Under the pieces are notes generated by a model. The model saw nothing but the letters and a program-made list of their open reading frames with translations, did no database searches and had not been told where the DNA came from. Of a stretch of 64,000 nucleotides of DNA, positions 1 through 8,653 are shown one piece after another. The translations under genes were made by a program, and so were the position numbers. The stretch spans positions 992,001-1,056,000 of the forward strand of contig NC_015164.1 in assembly GCF_000190575.1 (NCBI RefSeq), in the 5' to 3' direction. How positions within the stretch are numbered: position 1 is the stretch's first letter; each line of letters opens with the position of its first letter. This DNA comes from Phocaeicola salanitronis DSM 18170 (lineage in GTDB: Bacteria > Bacteroidota > Bacteroidia > Bacteroidales > Bacteroidaceae).

Positions 1-2530
1 GCACGTAAAGCGGTACACGCTCGTAAGGCGCTTTCACATCTGCCTTCACACCACCCTGCTGGAACTTGCCGGTATAGAAATCATACCAACCTTCCGCTTT
101 CGGAAAATAAACCTCACGCGAACGGGCACCGTATTTATATACCGGAGATACCATAAAGGAAGGACCGAACATAAACTGGTCACCGATGTTATTTACATTC
201 GTATCAGATGTGAAATCCATCACCAGCGGACGCATAATCGTATAATCCTTAAACCAGGTCATGCCTGCCAGAGAATAGATATACGGCATCAGGTTGTAGC
301 GCAACTTCGTATAATAAACAATGGAGTTATAAGCCGGATGCCCTTCTGGAGCAATTTCCCACGGCTCGCGCAACGGATACTGACCATGGGCACGGTACAG
401 CGGACAGAACGCGCCGAACTGGAACCAACGCGTATTCAGCTCACGCCATTCCTTATAGTCGGCATTCTCGGTCTTTGTCTCGTTCCATTGCTTCTGACCT
501 GCCACGTAACGGTTTTCTACACAGAATCCGCCAATGTCCATCGTCCAATATGGAATGCCGCTCATGGCAAAGTTCAGTCCGGCTGATATCTGTGCCTTCA
601 TGTCTTCCCAACGGGTAGCGATGTCACCGCTCCACGTAGCGGTAGAATAACGCTGCAATCCGGTAAAGCCCGAACGGGTCAGCAAGAATACACGTTTATT
701 GTTATCTACTCCACGCTGGCCGTTATAGATAGCATCGGCATTCATCAAAGCGTAAGCATTGAAGTATTCAGCCGAGGAGCCTAATGCCGTAGGACCGCAC
801 AAATCCTTGCGGTATTGCAAATCAGTACAATCGCGCACGTTCGGCTCGCTGGCATCCATCCACCAGGCATCAATGCCCAACGGATAATAATGCTCGTACA
901 TCTGGTTCCAGAACAACTTGCGTGCATCGGCACTATAGGCATCATAGAATCCGTATGTATAACCCGGACCTACCCAGTCCTTCAAACTGTCCTTTACCGA
1001 TTGCTGGTACATCCAGCCCTTCTCATCAAATTCCTTGAAATGTTCGGTTGTCGTATAGAATTTCGGCCATACGGAAATCATCATCCGTCCGTGCATGGCG
1101 TGAATAGAATCTACCATTGCTTTCGGATTGGGGAAACGTGCCTTGTCGAACTCATGGCTTCCCCAAGCATTTTCGGGCCAGTGGTTCCAGTCAAGCACGA
1201 TGTTGTCAATAGGAATCCGGCGGTCGCGGAACCCTTTCAAGGCACCCAGCATTTCGGCTTGCGTATTGTATTTCTCACGGCTTTGCCAATACCCCATCGC
1301 CCATTTCGGCATAATCGGCGACTTGCCCGTCAGCGTACGGTAGCCGCTGATGACCTCGTCCATATCGTCACCCGCGATAAAATAATAATCCAGTTGCCGC
1401 GTCATTTCGCTCCACCACGATTGCTTGCCCTGTTCTTTCGGGTCTACCGGACTGTATACACGAAGTCCGGAATAAGATACGGCTCCGTCGGGAATCCATT
1501 CCACTTTGAGCGGCACACGCTTTCCGGCTTCCAGATTGACCGAGAACTTATAGCTGTTCGGGTTCCACGCCGTACGCCAACGTTCAGGCACCACCAGCTG
1601 GTTATCGATGTATATCTTTGTATATCCCGCATAATACAGAATAAACTTGAATTCTCCGCTTTCCGACGGTTCGATAGAACCTTCATACGTCACCTTCGAA
1701 CCATAGAAAGGAAAATCTTTAGGCAAGTTCACCACATGTCCCAAATCGCCTCTTACCAGATGCTCGAAATAGAGCGAATCCTCACGGCGCACCAAGGTCT
1801 CCGCCCCCGACCCTTCGGCAGGCACGTATGTACCGGTAATGGCACCTTCTTTTCCATCCTTGTCATAAAGCTTGAACACTTCCCCCAATTGTGAATAATC
1901 ATTGGGATTACCGAAACGGCAGAGCGAATAACTGTCAAGCAACACACCGTAATTCTTGTTCGATACGATAAAAGGCACAGACACCTTCGTATTGTATTGG
2001 AACAACTCCTCATTCTTACCTTTGTAGTTGAACTCGTCCGCCTGATGTTGCCCCAGGCCATAGAACGCCTCGTCATCGGGCGACTCGAATACCTGACGGA
2101 TCGTGTATCCCTTCGTGCCTTCTACTTCGATCGGAGCAAATGTTTTCCCTCCCCCTTTGTTTTCCTGCAGAATCATGTTACCGTCTTCATCGGTAAACCA
2201 TACTTCACCCGTAGACGCCAGCACCGAAGCACGCACCTCATCGGTAGATACCGTAATGGTATCGCCTTGTTGCGCTACCGTAAAGGGAGTCTGCTCCGTT
2301 TGAGGAACAACAACCAGACTTTGCCGGTCGGCAAATTTCTTTTCAGGCGTTGCCGACACGTGGATAAGTTTTTCACCCATCACCTGAAAACGAACCAGAC
2401 GCACATCTGTGTCGCCCTTTTGCTGTACTTTTACGATTACACCCTTGTCTGTCTCTTCATAAACGTTTCCGGAACATGCACCAAACAATAATCCGGCGAG
2501 CAGGCAATAAGAAATGTTTTTCATATTCAT
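1..2530 (-). CDS. GH31 alpha-xylosidase with PA14 insert (3' end cut by window edge)
   Basis: Predicted periplasmic or surface enzyme that removes alpha-1,6-xylosyl groups from xyloglucan oligosaccharides. About 843 residues are visible and the C-terminus lies beyond base 1. The N-terminus is a lipoprotein-like signal (NISYCLLAGLLFGACSG). A galactose-mutarotase-like N domain is followed by a PA14-type insert at about residues 225-365, then the GH31 barrel. The candidate nucleophile is Asp559 in WWMDASEPN and the candidate acid/base is Asp636 in WSGDIA, 77 residues apart. Both numbers use the ATG at 2530; an ATG two codons later (2524) is equally plausible. The PA14 insert is a known feature of Bacteroides GH31 alpha-xylosidases from xyloglucan loci. 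It is downstream of the HTCS gene on the same strand but has its own -7 box candidate (TAATTTTG, 2580-2573) and an operator-like repeat pair. Alpha-glucosidase activity is the main alternative, but the locus favours alpha-xylosidase. Confidence 0.9.
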   Translation of the reverse strand, partial: MNMKNISYCLLAGLLFGACSGNVYEETDKGVIVKVQQKGDTDVRLVRFQVMGEKLIHVSATPEKKFADRQSLVVVPQTEQTPFTVAQQGDTITVSTDEVRASVLASTGEVWFTDEDGNMILQENKGGGKTFAPIEVEGTKGYTIRQVFESPDDEAFYGLGQHQADEFNYKGKNEELFQYNTKVSVPFIVSNKNYGVLLDSYSLCRFGNPNDYSQLGEVFKLYDKDGKEGAITGTYVPAEGSGAETLVRREDSLYFEHLVRGDLGHVVNLPKDFPFYGSKVTYEGSIEPSESGEFKFILYYAGYTKIYIDNQLVVPERWRTAWNPNSYKFSVNLEAGKRVPLKVEWIPDGAVSYSGLRVYSPVDPKEQGKQSWWSEMTRQLDYYFIAGDDMDEVISGYRTLTGKSPIMPKWAMGYWQSREKYNTQAEMLGALKGFRDRRIPIDNIVLDWNHWPENAWGSHEFDKARFPNPKAMVDSIHAMHGRMMISVWPKFYTTTEHFKEFDEKGWMYQQSVKDSLKDWVGPGYTYGFYDAYSADARKLFWNQMYEHYYPLGIDAWWMDASEPNVRDCTDLQYRKDLCGPTALGSSAEYFNAYALMNADAIYNGQRGVDNNKRVFLLTRSGFTGLQRYSTATWSGDIATRWEDMKAQISAGLNFAMSGIPYWTMDIGGFCVENRYVAGQKQWNETKTENADYKEWRELNTRWFQFGAFCPLYRAHGQYPLREPWEIAPEGHPAYNSIVYYTKLRYNLMPYIYSLAGMTWFKDYTIMRPLVMDFTSDTNVNNIGDQFMFGPSFMVSPVYKYGARSREVYFPKAEGWYDFYTGKFQQGGVKADVKAPYERVPLYV

Positions 2531-2649
2531 ACCCAACTGATGTTTAAAGTTAAACCATAAATTATCTATGCACAAAATTACACATTGTCTGCCTATTCCC
2601 GGCTTTCAAATGTTTTATACAAGGATTGTCTTTTGTCTCTTTAGGTCTC

Positions 2650-2678
2650 ATTTGTTACCAAGTTGGGTGTCATTTGTT
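2650..2678 (-). promoter_or_regulatory. Candidate HTCS operator pair upstream of GH31
   Basis: Two copies of ATTTGTT (plus strand 2650-2656 and 2672-2678) are spaced exactly 22 bp apart, and their flanks also match (TCATTTGTTA in both). The distal copy overlaps the HTCS stop codon. The pair starts 120 bp upstream of the GH31 ATG. A pair with the same word, orientation and spacing lies 122 bp upstream of susC. Direct repeats two helical turns apart are what a dimeric AraC-type output domain would need. Seen: the repeats. Inferred: the regulator. Confidence 0.55.
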
Positions 2679-5600
2679 ATTTACCCTCTTTTTCCTGATA
2701 GGCAGAGGGCAAAACGCCAAATTCCTCCTTAAAGTAACGGCTGAAATATTTAGGGTTGTTAAAACCTACTTCATAGGCAATTTCCGACACGTGCAGCTGG
2801 CTTTCACGCAACAACTGGGCTGCTCTTTTCAACCGGATAACCCGGATAAACTCAATGGGAGTCTTACCGGTAATCTGCAACAACTTCTTATAAAGGTGCA
2901 CACGGCTCATCCCCAGTTCACGGCTCAATTCCTCTACCGACAAATCGCTTCTCGAAATGTTTTCTTCCACATATTTCACAGCCTTCTCTATCAGCTTTTC
3001 ATCCAAGGACGTAATGAGTATTTCGCTCGGAGCCGGGTCTATGGTCGATGTTTGTGCAGACCGATGATAGCGGCTCAATTCTATCAGTTTCCGGATGCGC
3101 AACACCAATACAGTCATGTTGAAAGGTTTGGTCACATAGTCGTCCGCTCCCGTCTCCAGTCCTTTCACTTTCGATTCCACCGCCTGACGCGCCGTCAGCA
3201 GGATAACCGGGATGTGTGCCGTACGCTTGTCTCCTTTTATCAGCCTGCACAGTTCGTTTCCATCCATACCGGGCATCATCACATCGCTGATGACCAAATC
3301 AGGCTGTAACTCCTGTATCTTAGACAAAGCCTCTTGCCCGTTCGAGGCAACCTCTACCCGGTATTGCAATTCCAGACTATGCCGCATAAACAACCGGAAA
3401 TCCTCGTTGTCATCCACGACAAGCAAAAGCGGGAAATCCTTCCGGTCGGTTGACGCCATTGCCGTCTCCTGCCCTTCATCCATAGGCACACATACCGGTT
3501 TAGGCAATTCTGCCTTTACGTCGACATGCCTTACCGGCAAGCACACCACAAATACTGCTCCCGTACCGATGTTATCAAAGACTTCCACCGTACCGTCATG
3601 CAGCCTGACAAAATCCCGCACCAGGCTCAAGCCGATGCCGCTTCCCGTCATTTCATCCTGCCCCTTATGCTCTGTCTGGTAAAAACGCTCGAAGATATGT
3701 TCCTTTTCACCGTCGGGGATGCCGATTCCTGTATCTGAAACCTTTATCTCGAATACGTTCGAATCGCCTTCCACATACTCCAGCATCACGGTGACACGTC
3801 CGCCCTCAGGAGTAAACTTAAAGGCATTGGAAAGCAGGTTCATCACCACCTTCCCTATCTTGTCGGCATCGAAAGCCATCGAAAACGCATCCACCCCCGA
3901 AAAGAAAGAAAACCGGATATGCTTCTTGTCTGCCATTGACAAAAACGAATTGCAGACCTCATGGATATACCCCACAATATCTCCTTCCGACAAAGACAGG
4001 TGATGTCCGCTCATCTCTCCTTTCCGGAAGTCCAGCAACTGGTTGACCAACATCAACAGACGCTGCGCATTGCGGTACATCAGCTGCAACACGGTGCGCT
4101 TCGATTCATCATCTGCCGTTTTCTTCAACAAATCTTCCAGCGGAGCAATAATCAAAGTCAATGGCGTACGCAATTCGTGGCTGATGTTGGTAAAGAAACG
4201 GAACTTCATCTGATTGATTTCCTCCTTCCGGGCTGCTTCTTGCTCTATCTGCTGCATGCGGAACTTTTCGCGTTCACGCTTCAAAGTCAAACGCCGCGCA
4301 AACAACAATGCACTTATGCCCATAATCACATAAAGCAGGTAAGCCCACCACGACAGCCAGAAAGGTGGATGCACAATCAATTTCAGTTGTGCCATCTCCT
4401 TGCTTTCATAGCCATCGCTATTGACCGCCTTCACTTTCAAGGTATAAACGCCATGATTCAGATTCGTAAATATAAGCCGGTAAGCACCTGCCGGAAGCGA
4501 CAACCAGTCCTTACCGATTCCTTCCAGTTTATACCGGAACAATGTCTTTTCCGGCAAGATGAAATTATCCGTAGCCAGTTCTATGGTAAAAATATTCTGC
4601 CTGTAGTCCAATTCCACCTTACGGACCTTGTTCAAGTCTTCGGGCAATATCAGATTGCCTTCATACGTTTTGCCTACCTCCACCTCCTTGTCAAACAAAG
4701 ACAAGCCGGAGAACAAGACATTCGGCAGCTGTGTGTTGTAACTGATTTCACCCGGATTAAAAATATTCAAGCCATAAAGTCCTCCCGCCACAATTGTTCC
4801 GTCCCTCAAGGTCTTGATGGAACGCAAGTTGAAATCGCAGTTCTGAAGCCCGTCCGCATTATCATATACATGCGGTTCAAACGAATAGTCTTCTTCACCC
4901 TGACGCGACACTTTGATATGAACCATCCTCCGTGTCGATGATACCCACAGATTATGCCCATGGTCTTCAGCAATCCCCGAAATCATCTCCCCTTCCTCGC
5001 CTGTAATTTCGGGAAAATCTCTCAAGACTTGAGATTTCGGGTCATACATTTTCAATCCTTCAAGAGTGGCAATCCATACCAGCCCCCGGCTGTCTCCAAA
5101 TACCTGGTTGACCCCAAAATCGTTTCGCTCTCCCGACATCGACGGCACCTTGTAAATCGTCCTGTCCTGCAAGTTCATGCATGCTACACCCACCGTACCA
5201 ATGACCAGCGTATTGTCGGGCAAAAGGCAAAGCGAATTAATCAGGTTGTCGGGCAAATCCGAATTGGCAGTCGTGTAGGTTTCCATTTTACCAGTTTGCG
5301 GATGAAAGCATTGCATCCCTGCATCCAGATACCCAATCCACAGGTTACCTTCCCGGTCTTCCACCAAGTCCCAGACATTGTTACTCGACAAGCCATCCGC
5401 CATGGTATACCGGACTGTCTTTCCCTTATCCAGGCAATACAATCCGCCATTGAAAGTGCCAGCCCATAATTTCCCGTCACGTGCTTTCAACAGTGCAACA
5501 ATCGGATTCGAATCAATCCGCCGGGAACCATATTCCTCAAACTTGCGTGTCTTGACATTCCATAAAAGCAACCCGTCATCGTTGGTTCCCAGCCACAACC

Positions 5601-6687
5601 GATGCGCATCTTCCTGTTCGATGCACGTAATATCGCCCAAAGACTGGAAATGAAACTTGAAAATACTTTCTCCGTAATACGAAATACCTTTCTTGTAAGT
5701 ACCTGCCCATACCAAACCGTTACGGTCGACATAAAGCTGATACACCGTATTATGGCACAAGCTACGTTCATCGTCTGCATGATTTGTCAGATTCACGACC
5801 TCGCCAGTCTTTTTGTCGAACACGTCAATGCCCTTGTAATCCTTTGCCAGCCAAATGCGTCCGGCCTTATCCTGCGCCACCGCATGCACAAAGTCTGTCT
5901 GATGCCTCCACGGAGCCGCCCAGTCATCGCGCCAGCGTCCGGTTGGCACATCATATACCCACAGCCCCAACACGCTGTATATCCACACACAGTCATCAGC
6001 ATCCGTAAAAAGCGAAAACTGAACGTATTTCCCCTTCGGAAGTTGAGCCGGTATATCATCTTTTTTCCATTTCAGATTCAGTTCGTCACGCCCGATGCAG
6101 ACCAGCAACCCATTATCATACAACAACAAAATCCCGTCACGGCACTCTCCCACCACACTGATACCCGATACAGGCAAGCCGTTTTCCCGCAATACAAAGA
6201 CTTTCGGCTCTTCTCCTTGTTTATAGCGGTAACACCCCTCTCCGGCAACATACAGCCACGTATATCCTTTCTTGTCTACATAAACATACAACGGATTTTT
6301 AGCGTTGCTGCCCAATTGTTTCATAAATCCGCTCAAATCATTGATAAAAATCTCTTTATCTTTATCAAACAAAGCATATTCACGTTCTGTCTTTATCCAA
6401 AGCTTGCCTTCGGGACTCTCACAAATATTCGCTACCACATTATCGGGCAACGAATACGGGTCATTATTCAAATGCCGGAACACGCGGAAAGTATACCCGT
6501 CATAACGGTTCAACCCGTTCCGCGTACCGAACCACATAAATCCGTCCCGATCCTGATAAATAGAATAAACCGTATTGCTGGAAAGCCCGTCGGCTACTTC
6601 CAAATGCTTGAACATATAGCGGTGTGCACGACCTCCGGCACATGCCAGTATAATAAACAATGCAATAAAAATCTGTTTTTTCAGCAT
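2677..6687 (-). CDS. Hybrid two-component system (HTCS) regulator of the polysaccharide locus
   Basis: A one-protein sensor and transcription activator of 1336 residues. A signal peptide (about 1-21) is followed by two runs of two-component propeller repeats (for example FMWFGTRNGLNRYDGYTF), a Y_Y_Y domain (about 680-760) and one membrane segment (about 772-795). Next come the HisKA domain with His837 in ISHELRTP, the HATPase domain with DTGIGIP and GSGIGLSL near residue 1015, the receiver domain with phospho-acceptor Asp1135 in SDVMMP, and a C-terminal AraC-type helix-turn-helix (about 1210-1335). The periplasmic sensor would bind an oligosaccharide, most likely a xyloglucan fragment given the neighbours, and the AraC domain would switch on the SusC and glycosidase promoters. 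Length and order are typical of the family. The long opposite-strand frames under this gene are coding shadows. Confidence 0.96.
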   Translation of the reverse strand: MLKKQIFIALFIILACAGGRAHRYMFKHLEVADGLSSNTVYSIYQDRDGFMWFGTRNGLNRYDGYTFRVFRHLNNDPYSLPDNVVANICESPEGKLWIKTEREYALFDKDKEIFINDLSGFMKQLGSNAKNPLYVYVDKKGYTWLYVAGEGCYRYKQGEEPKVFVLRENGLPVSGISVVGECRDGILLLYDNGLLVCIGRDELNLKWKKDDIPAQLPKGKYVQFSLFTDADDCVWIYSVLGLWVYDVPTGRWRDDWAAPWRHQTDFVHAVAQDKAGRIWLAKDYKGIDVFDKKTGEVVNLTNHADDERSLCHNTVYQLYVDRNGLVWAGTYKKGISYYGESIFKFHFQSLGDITCIEQEDAHRLWLGTNDDGLLLWNVKTRKFEEYGSRRIDSNPIVALLKARDGKLWAGTFNGGLYCLDKGKTVRYTMADGLSSNNVWDLVEDREGNLWIGYLDAGMQCFHPQTGKMETYTTANSDLPDNLINSLCLLPDNTLVIGTVGVACMNLQDRTIYKVPSMSGERNDFGVNQVFGDSRGLVWIATLEGLKMYDPKSQVLRDFPEITGEEGEMISGIAEDHGHNLWVSSTRRMVHIKVSRQGEEDYSFEPHVYDNADGLQNCDFNLRSIKTLRDGTIVAGGLYGLNIFNPGEISYNTQLPNVLFSGLSLFDKEVEVGKTYEGNLILPEDLNKVRKVELDYRQNIFTIELATDNFILPEKTLFRYKLEGIGKDWLSLPAGAYRLIFTNLNHGVYTLKVKAVNSDGYESKEMAQLKLIVHPPFWLSWWAYLLYVIMGISALLFARRLTLKREREKFRMQQIEQEAARKEEINQMKFRFFTNISHELRTPLTLIIAPLEDLLKKTADDESKRTVLQLMYRNAQRLLMLVNQLLDFRKGEMSGHHLSLSEGDIVGYIHEVCNSFLSMADKKHIRFSFFSGVDAFSMAFDADKIGKVVMNLLSNAFKFTPEGGRVTVMLEYVEGDSNVFEIKVSDTGIGIPDGEKEHIFERFYQTEHKGQDEMTGSGIGLSLVRDFVRLHDGTVEVFDNIGTGAVFVVCLPVRHVDVKAELPKPVCVPMDEGQETAMASTDRKDFPLLLVVDDNEDFRLFMRHSLELQYRVEVASNGQEALSKIQELQPDLVISDVMMPGMDGNELCRLIKGDKRTAHIPVILLTARQAVESKVKGLETGADDYVTKPFNMTVLVLRIRKLIELSRYHRSAQTSTIDPAPSEILITSLDEKLIEKAVKYVEENISRSDLSVEELSRELGMSRVHLYKKLLQITGKTPIEFIRVIRLKRAAQLLRESQLHVSEIAYEVGFNNPKYFSRYFKEEFGVLPSAYQEKEGK

Positions 6688-7159
6688 AATAAGATGAAAG
6701 GCTTTGTTTGTTTTCGATTACAAAAGAAACAAAAAAACGAGAAAAAAGCAAGCGCACCCGTTTTTTTCTAAGAAGCTGTTTTGAATTTATCGTGCGCTGA
6801 TTTGGATGAGTTTTTGAGGCATTTCCGCTTGTGTGATGAGGAAGATAGCGGGCTATCTGACGAAGAACAGAAGCGGAAAGGACCAAAAAATCGCCCAAAG
6901 CACACACGAAAAAGGATACATCAAGCCAAGAAAAACTTTTTGGAGAAATTCAAAACAGCTTCTAAATGAACCTTGCCTTTCACCCCATGCCGGATACGCC
7001 GAAGCAACCGTTACGGTTTGCCTTTTCGGACCGTATACGTCCACAGACATGAAGGCAACAGCAAAAGACACAGGCTTTCGGACATTTTCTTCCTGCTGTA
7101 AGAACAAAAGGGACAACCGGCGTGTTATATCTATAGAACCAATTAAAAACCAATAAGTA
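6688..7159. other. 472-bp divergent intergenic region
   Basis: Separates the HTCS gene (leftward) from the FimB-like lipoprotein gene (rightward). It holds a MITE-like element at 6772-6962. No convincing TAnnTTTG box was located for either gene, and no open frame outside the element looks coding. Confidence 0.6.
6769..6965. mobile_element. MITE-like element, copy 1 (with target duplication)
   Basis: A 191-bp element (6772-6962) with perfect 17-bp terminal inverted repeats, GAAGCTGTTTTGAATTT at 6772-6788 and its complement at 6946-6962. It is flanked on both sides by TAA (6769-6771 and 6963-6965), a 3-bp target duplication. Inside, arms TTTCCGCTT (6822-6830) and AAGCGGAAA (6871-6879) enclose a small hairpin GATAGC-GG-GCTATC. 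There is no transposase; the short frame inside is not a credible gene. A diverged sibling lies at 52198-52369. Ends and a TNA-type duplication are reminiscent of IS5-family groups, but the parent element is not identified. Confidence 0.75.
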
Positions 7160-8125
7160 ATGAAAAAATTAGCATTCTTGACAGTACTTGCCCTATTCGT
7201 GACAAGCTGCCACAACGATGACACTCCGGTAGCTCCCGAAAACCCGGCATCCGACCTGATCAGTCCTGCCATGTACATGGGCATATTCACCCGTGACGGA
7301 AACAAACCTTTTACAGGAGTACTGAGCGTAGCTCCCTGCAACGAAAGCACATCCATTTATTATGGAAATTATGTAAACCAGAAACTGACACCTTTCCATG
7401 GATATTATTTCATCAAAGACGGTTCTGTTTATCCCAATGCAAACAACCAGGAAGTAAGCCTGCCTGCCGGTACATACGACATGGTTTATTGGGGCACACC
7501 CCAGTATACCGAACCCATTTACGCTTATCCGAATGTACGAGAACCCAACTACAGCATCGGTGAAGACTTTGCCCAACAAGACTTCAGCCTGCTTGCCATT
7601 TCCAATGACACGACCTATTATCCCACTTTCGACCTCGTACATGCCCGCCGCCCGGTAAATGTCGGGACAGAAGACCTGGACGCAGACCTGCACCGGGTAG
7701 TGAGCGGACTGAAAGTAACGTTAAAAGACAACAAAGGCAATGCTTTGAGCAATAATATCGAAAACGTAGAAGTACGGGTAACACACATTGCGGAAAAGCT
7801 GAACTTTTACACCGCCCAGCCTGAGGGAAAAGCCTGCACTGTAGCTTTCCCGCTGGTCCGCTCTGACGACGACAAAGAAATGAGTAACGGCACAGTGATG
7901 ATGTTTCCTTCTTTCGGCACCCCCGAACTCCAAGTCTTCATCACACTTGCCAACGGAAAGACCAAGACGTTCAAACAAACACTGAATGCCCCACTGGAAG
8001 CCAACAACAAGCTGACACTTGATATCAGCATCGGCAATATCCTGGAAGAAGAAGATTCGGGCAGTTTCACCGTTGACGAATGGAACGAGTCAAACGAAGA
8101 AATCAATGTCCCTATCCTGGAATGA
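7160..8125 (+). CDS. FimB/Mfa2-like fimbrial-subunit lipoprotein
   Basis: A 321-residue predicted lipoprotein: MKKLAFLTVLALFVTSC gives a lipobox with Cys17. The rest has no membrane segment and looks like the two beta-sandwich lobes of FimB/Mfa2-type anchor subunits. Supporting features are an N-lobe segment LPAGTYDMVYWG, a mid-protein LHRVVSGLKVTL segment where the second lobe would begin, and a C-terminal FTVDEWNESNEEINVPIL. In the known family such proteins anchor or cap surface fimbriae. No fimbrillin gene is adjacent; the gene stands alone between the HTCS gene and the GH5 gene and is transcribed against the Sus genes. A glycan-binding or adhesive role in the locus is possible but is only inferred from position. 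Family assignment is by overall pattern, so it is moderate. Confidence 0.6.
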   Translation: MKKLAFLTVLALFVTSCHNDDTPVAPENPASDLISPAMYMGIFTRDGNKPFTGVLSVAPCNESTSIYYGNYVNQKLTPFHGYYFIKDGSVYPNANNQEVSLPAGTYDMVYWGTPQYTEPIYAYPNVREPNYSIGEDFAQQDFSLLAISNDTTYYPTFDLVHARRPVNVGTEDLDADLHRVVSGLKVTLKDNKGNALSNNIENVEVRVTHIAEKLNFYTAQPEGKACTVAFPLVRSDDDKEMSNGTVMMFPSFGTPELQVFITLANGKTKTFKQTLNAPLEANNKLTLDISIGNILEEEDSGSFTVDEWNESNEEINVPILE

Positions 8126-8196
8126 ACGGCAGGTATGAAGGAACCATTTGGTTTTGCATGTAAGTCATATCGTTCTTCCAGAAAGCATACTTTTAT

Positions 8197-8268
8197 GTTC
8201 TCGATATCAAAACCGTATGGTTTTGAATTGGAAACCGTACGTTCTCGATATGGAAACCGTACGGTTTT
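8197..8268. repeat. Tandem palindrome-containing repeat
   Basis: Two 28-bp copies at 8197-8224 and 8241-8268 share GTTCTCGATAT followed by AAACCGTA and GGTTTT, at a 44-bp period. A partial copy (GGAAACCGTAC, 8230-8240) lies between them and GAAAACCATA follows. Each unit contains the near-palindrome AAACCGTACGGTTT. It could be a protein-binding cluster or a transcription-end structure. Confidence 0.65.
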
Positions 8269-8394
8269 CACATGAAAACCATAAATAGAAGCTGGATGAA
8301 ACGGTAATGTAACCCAAATACGGAAACAACTGTTCCGGTGAGAAATAAAAAACGGATGAGGAATACACTTACCCGACAAAACAATATATTCATG

Positions 8395-8526
8395 TTGAAT
8401 ATCCGCAAACATCCCATGTAGGGGCGTATCGCATACGCCCGAATACGCCAACTAATCCACGTGAATGTTTTCGGGGCGTATGCAATACGCCCCTACAAGG
8501 CAATTGGGTGAAATGCGGATATTCAA
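8395..8526. repeat. Nested inverted repeat, 132 bp
   Basis: Outer arms TTGAATATCCGCA (8395-8407) and its exact complement (8514-8526) enclose inner arms at 8417-8440 and 8473-8497. The inner arms are GTAGGGGCGTAT..ATACGCCC-type sequences that pair with about two mismatches. There is no coding capacity. It is a non-autonomous repeat or a bidirectional end structure between convergent genes. Confidence 0.7.
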
Positions 8527-8653
8527 ATTTTTATTCTATGCATGCCCATTGAATACGGACATAAAAAACAGAGGCAGACTTCACAATCTGCCTCTGCCTA
8601 TAAATCTCAGCATATCTATGCTGAAACACGCAGGTATAAAATCAGCAAACTTC

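Larger units (their letters stand above)
8126..8653. other. 528-bp convergent intergenic region with repeats
   Basis: Lies between the 3' ends of the FimB-like gene and the GH5 gene. It contains a cluster of AAACCGTACGGTTT-like palindromes (8197-8268) and a nested inverted repeat (8395-8526), listed separately. No gene was seen. Short frames across the inverted repeat have no recognisable product. Confidence 0.7.

Noticed and set aside
815..1894. Long plus-strand open frame opposite GH31
   Set aside because: It mirrors the GH31 coding frame, has no recognisable domain, signal or promoter, and GH31 conservation is clear on the other strand.
3961..6771. Several plus-strand frames over 300 residues opposite the HTCS gene
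   Set aside because: Basic, low-information translations typical of antisense shadows; the HTCS domains on the minus strand are continuous and complete.
6781..6969. Short frame within MITE copy 1
   Set aside because: It spans the terminal repeat and the hairpin and is not preserved in copy 2.
8197..8526. CRISPR array
   Set aside because: Only two or three diverged copies with palindromic cores, uneven spacing and no cas genes.
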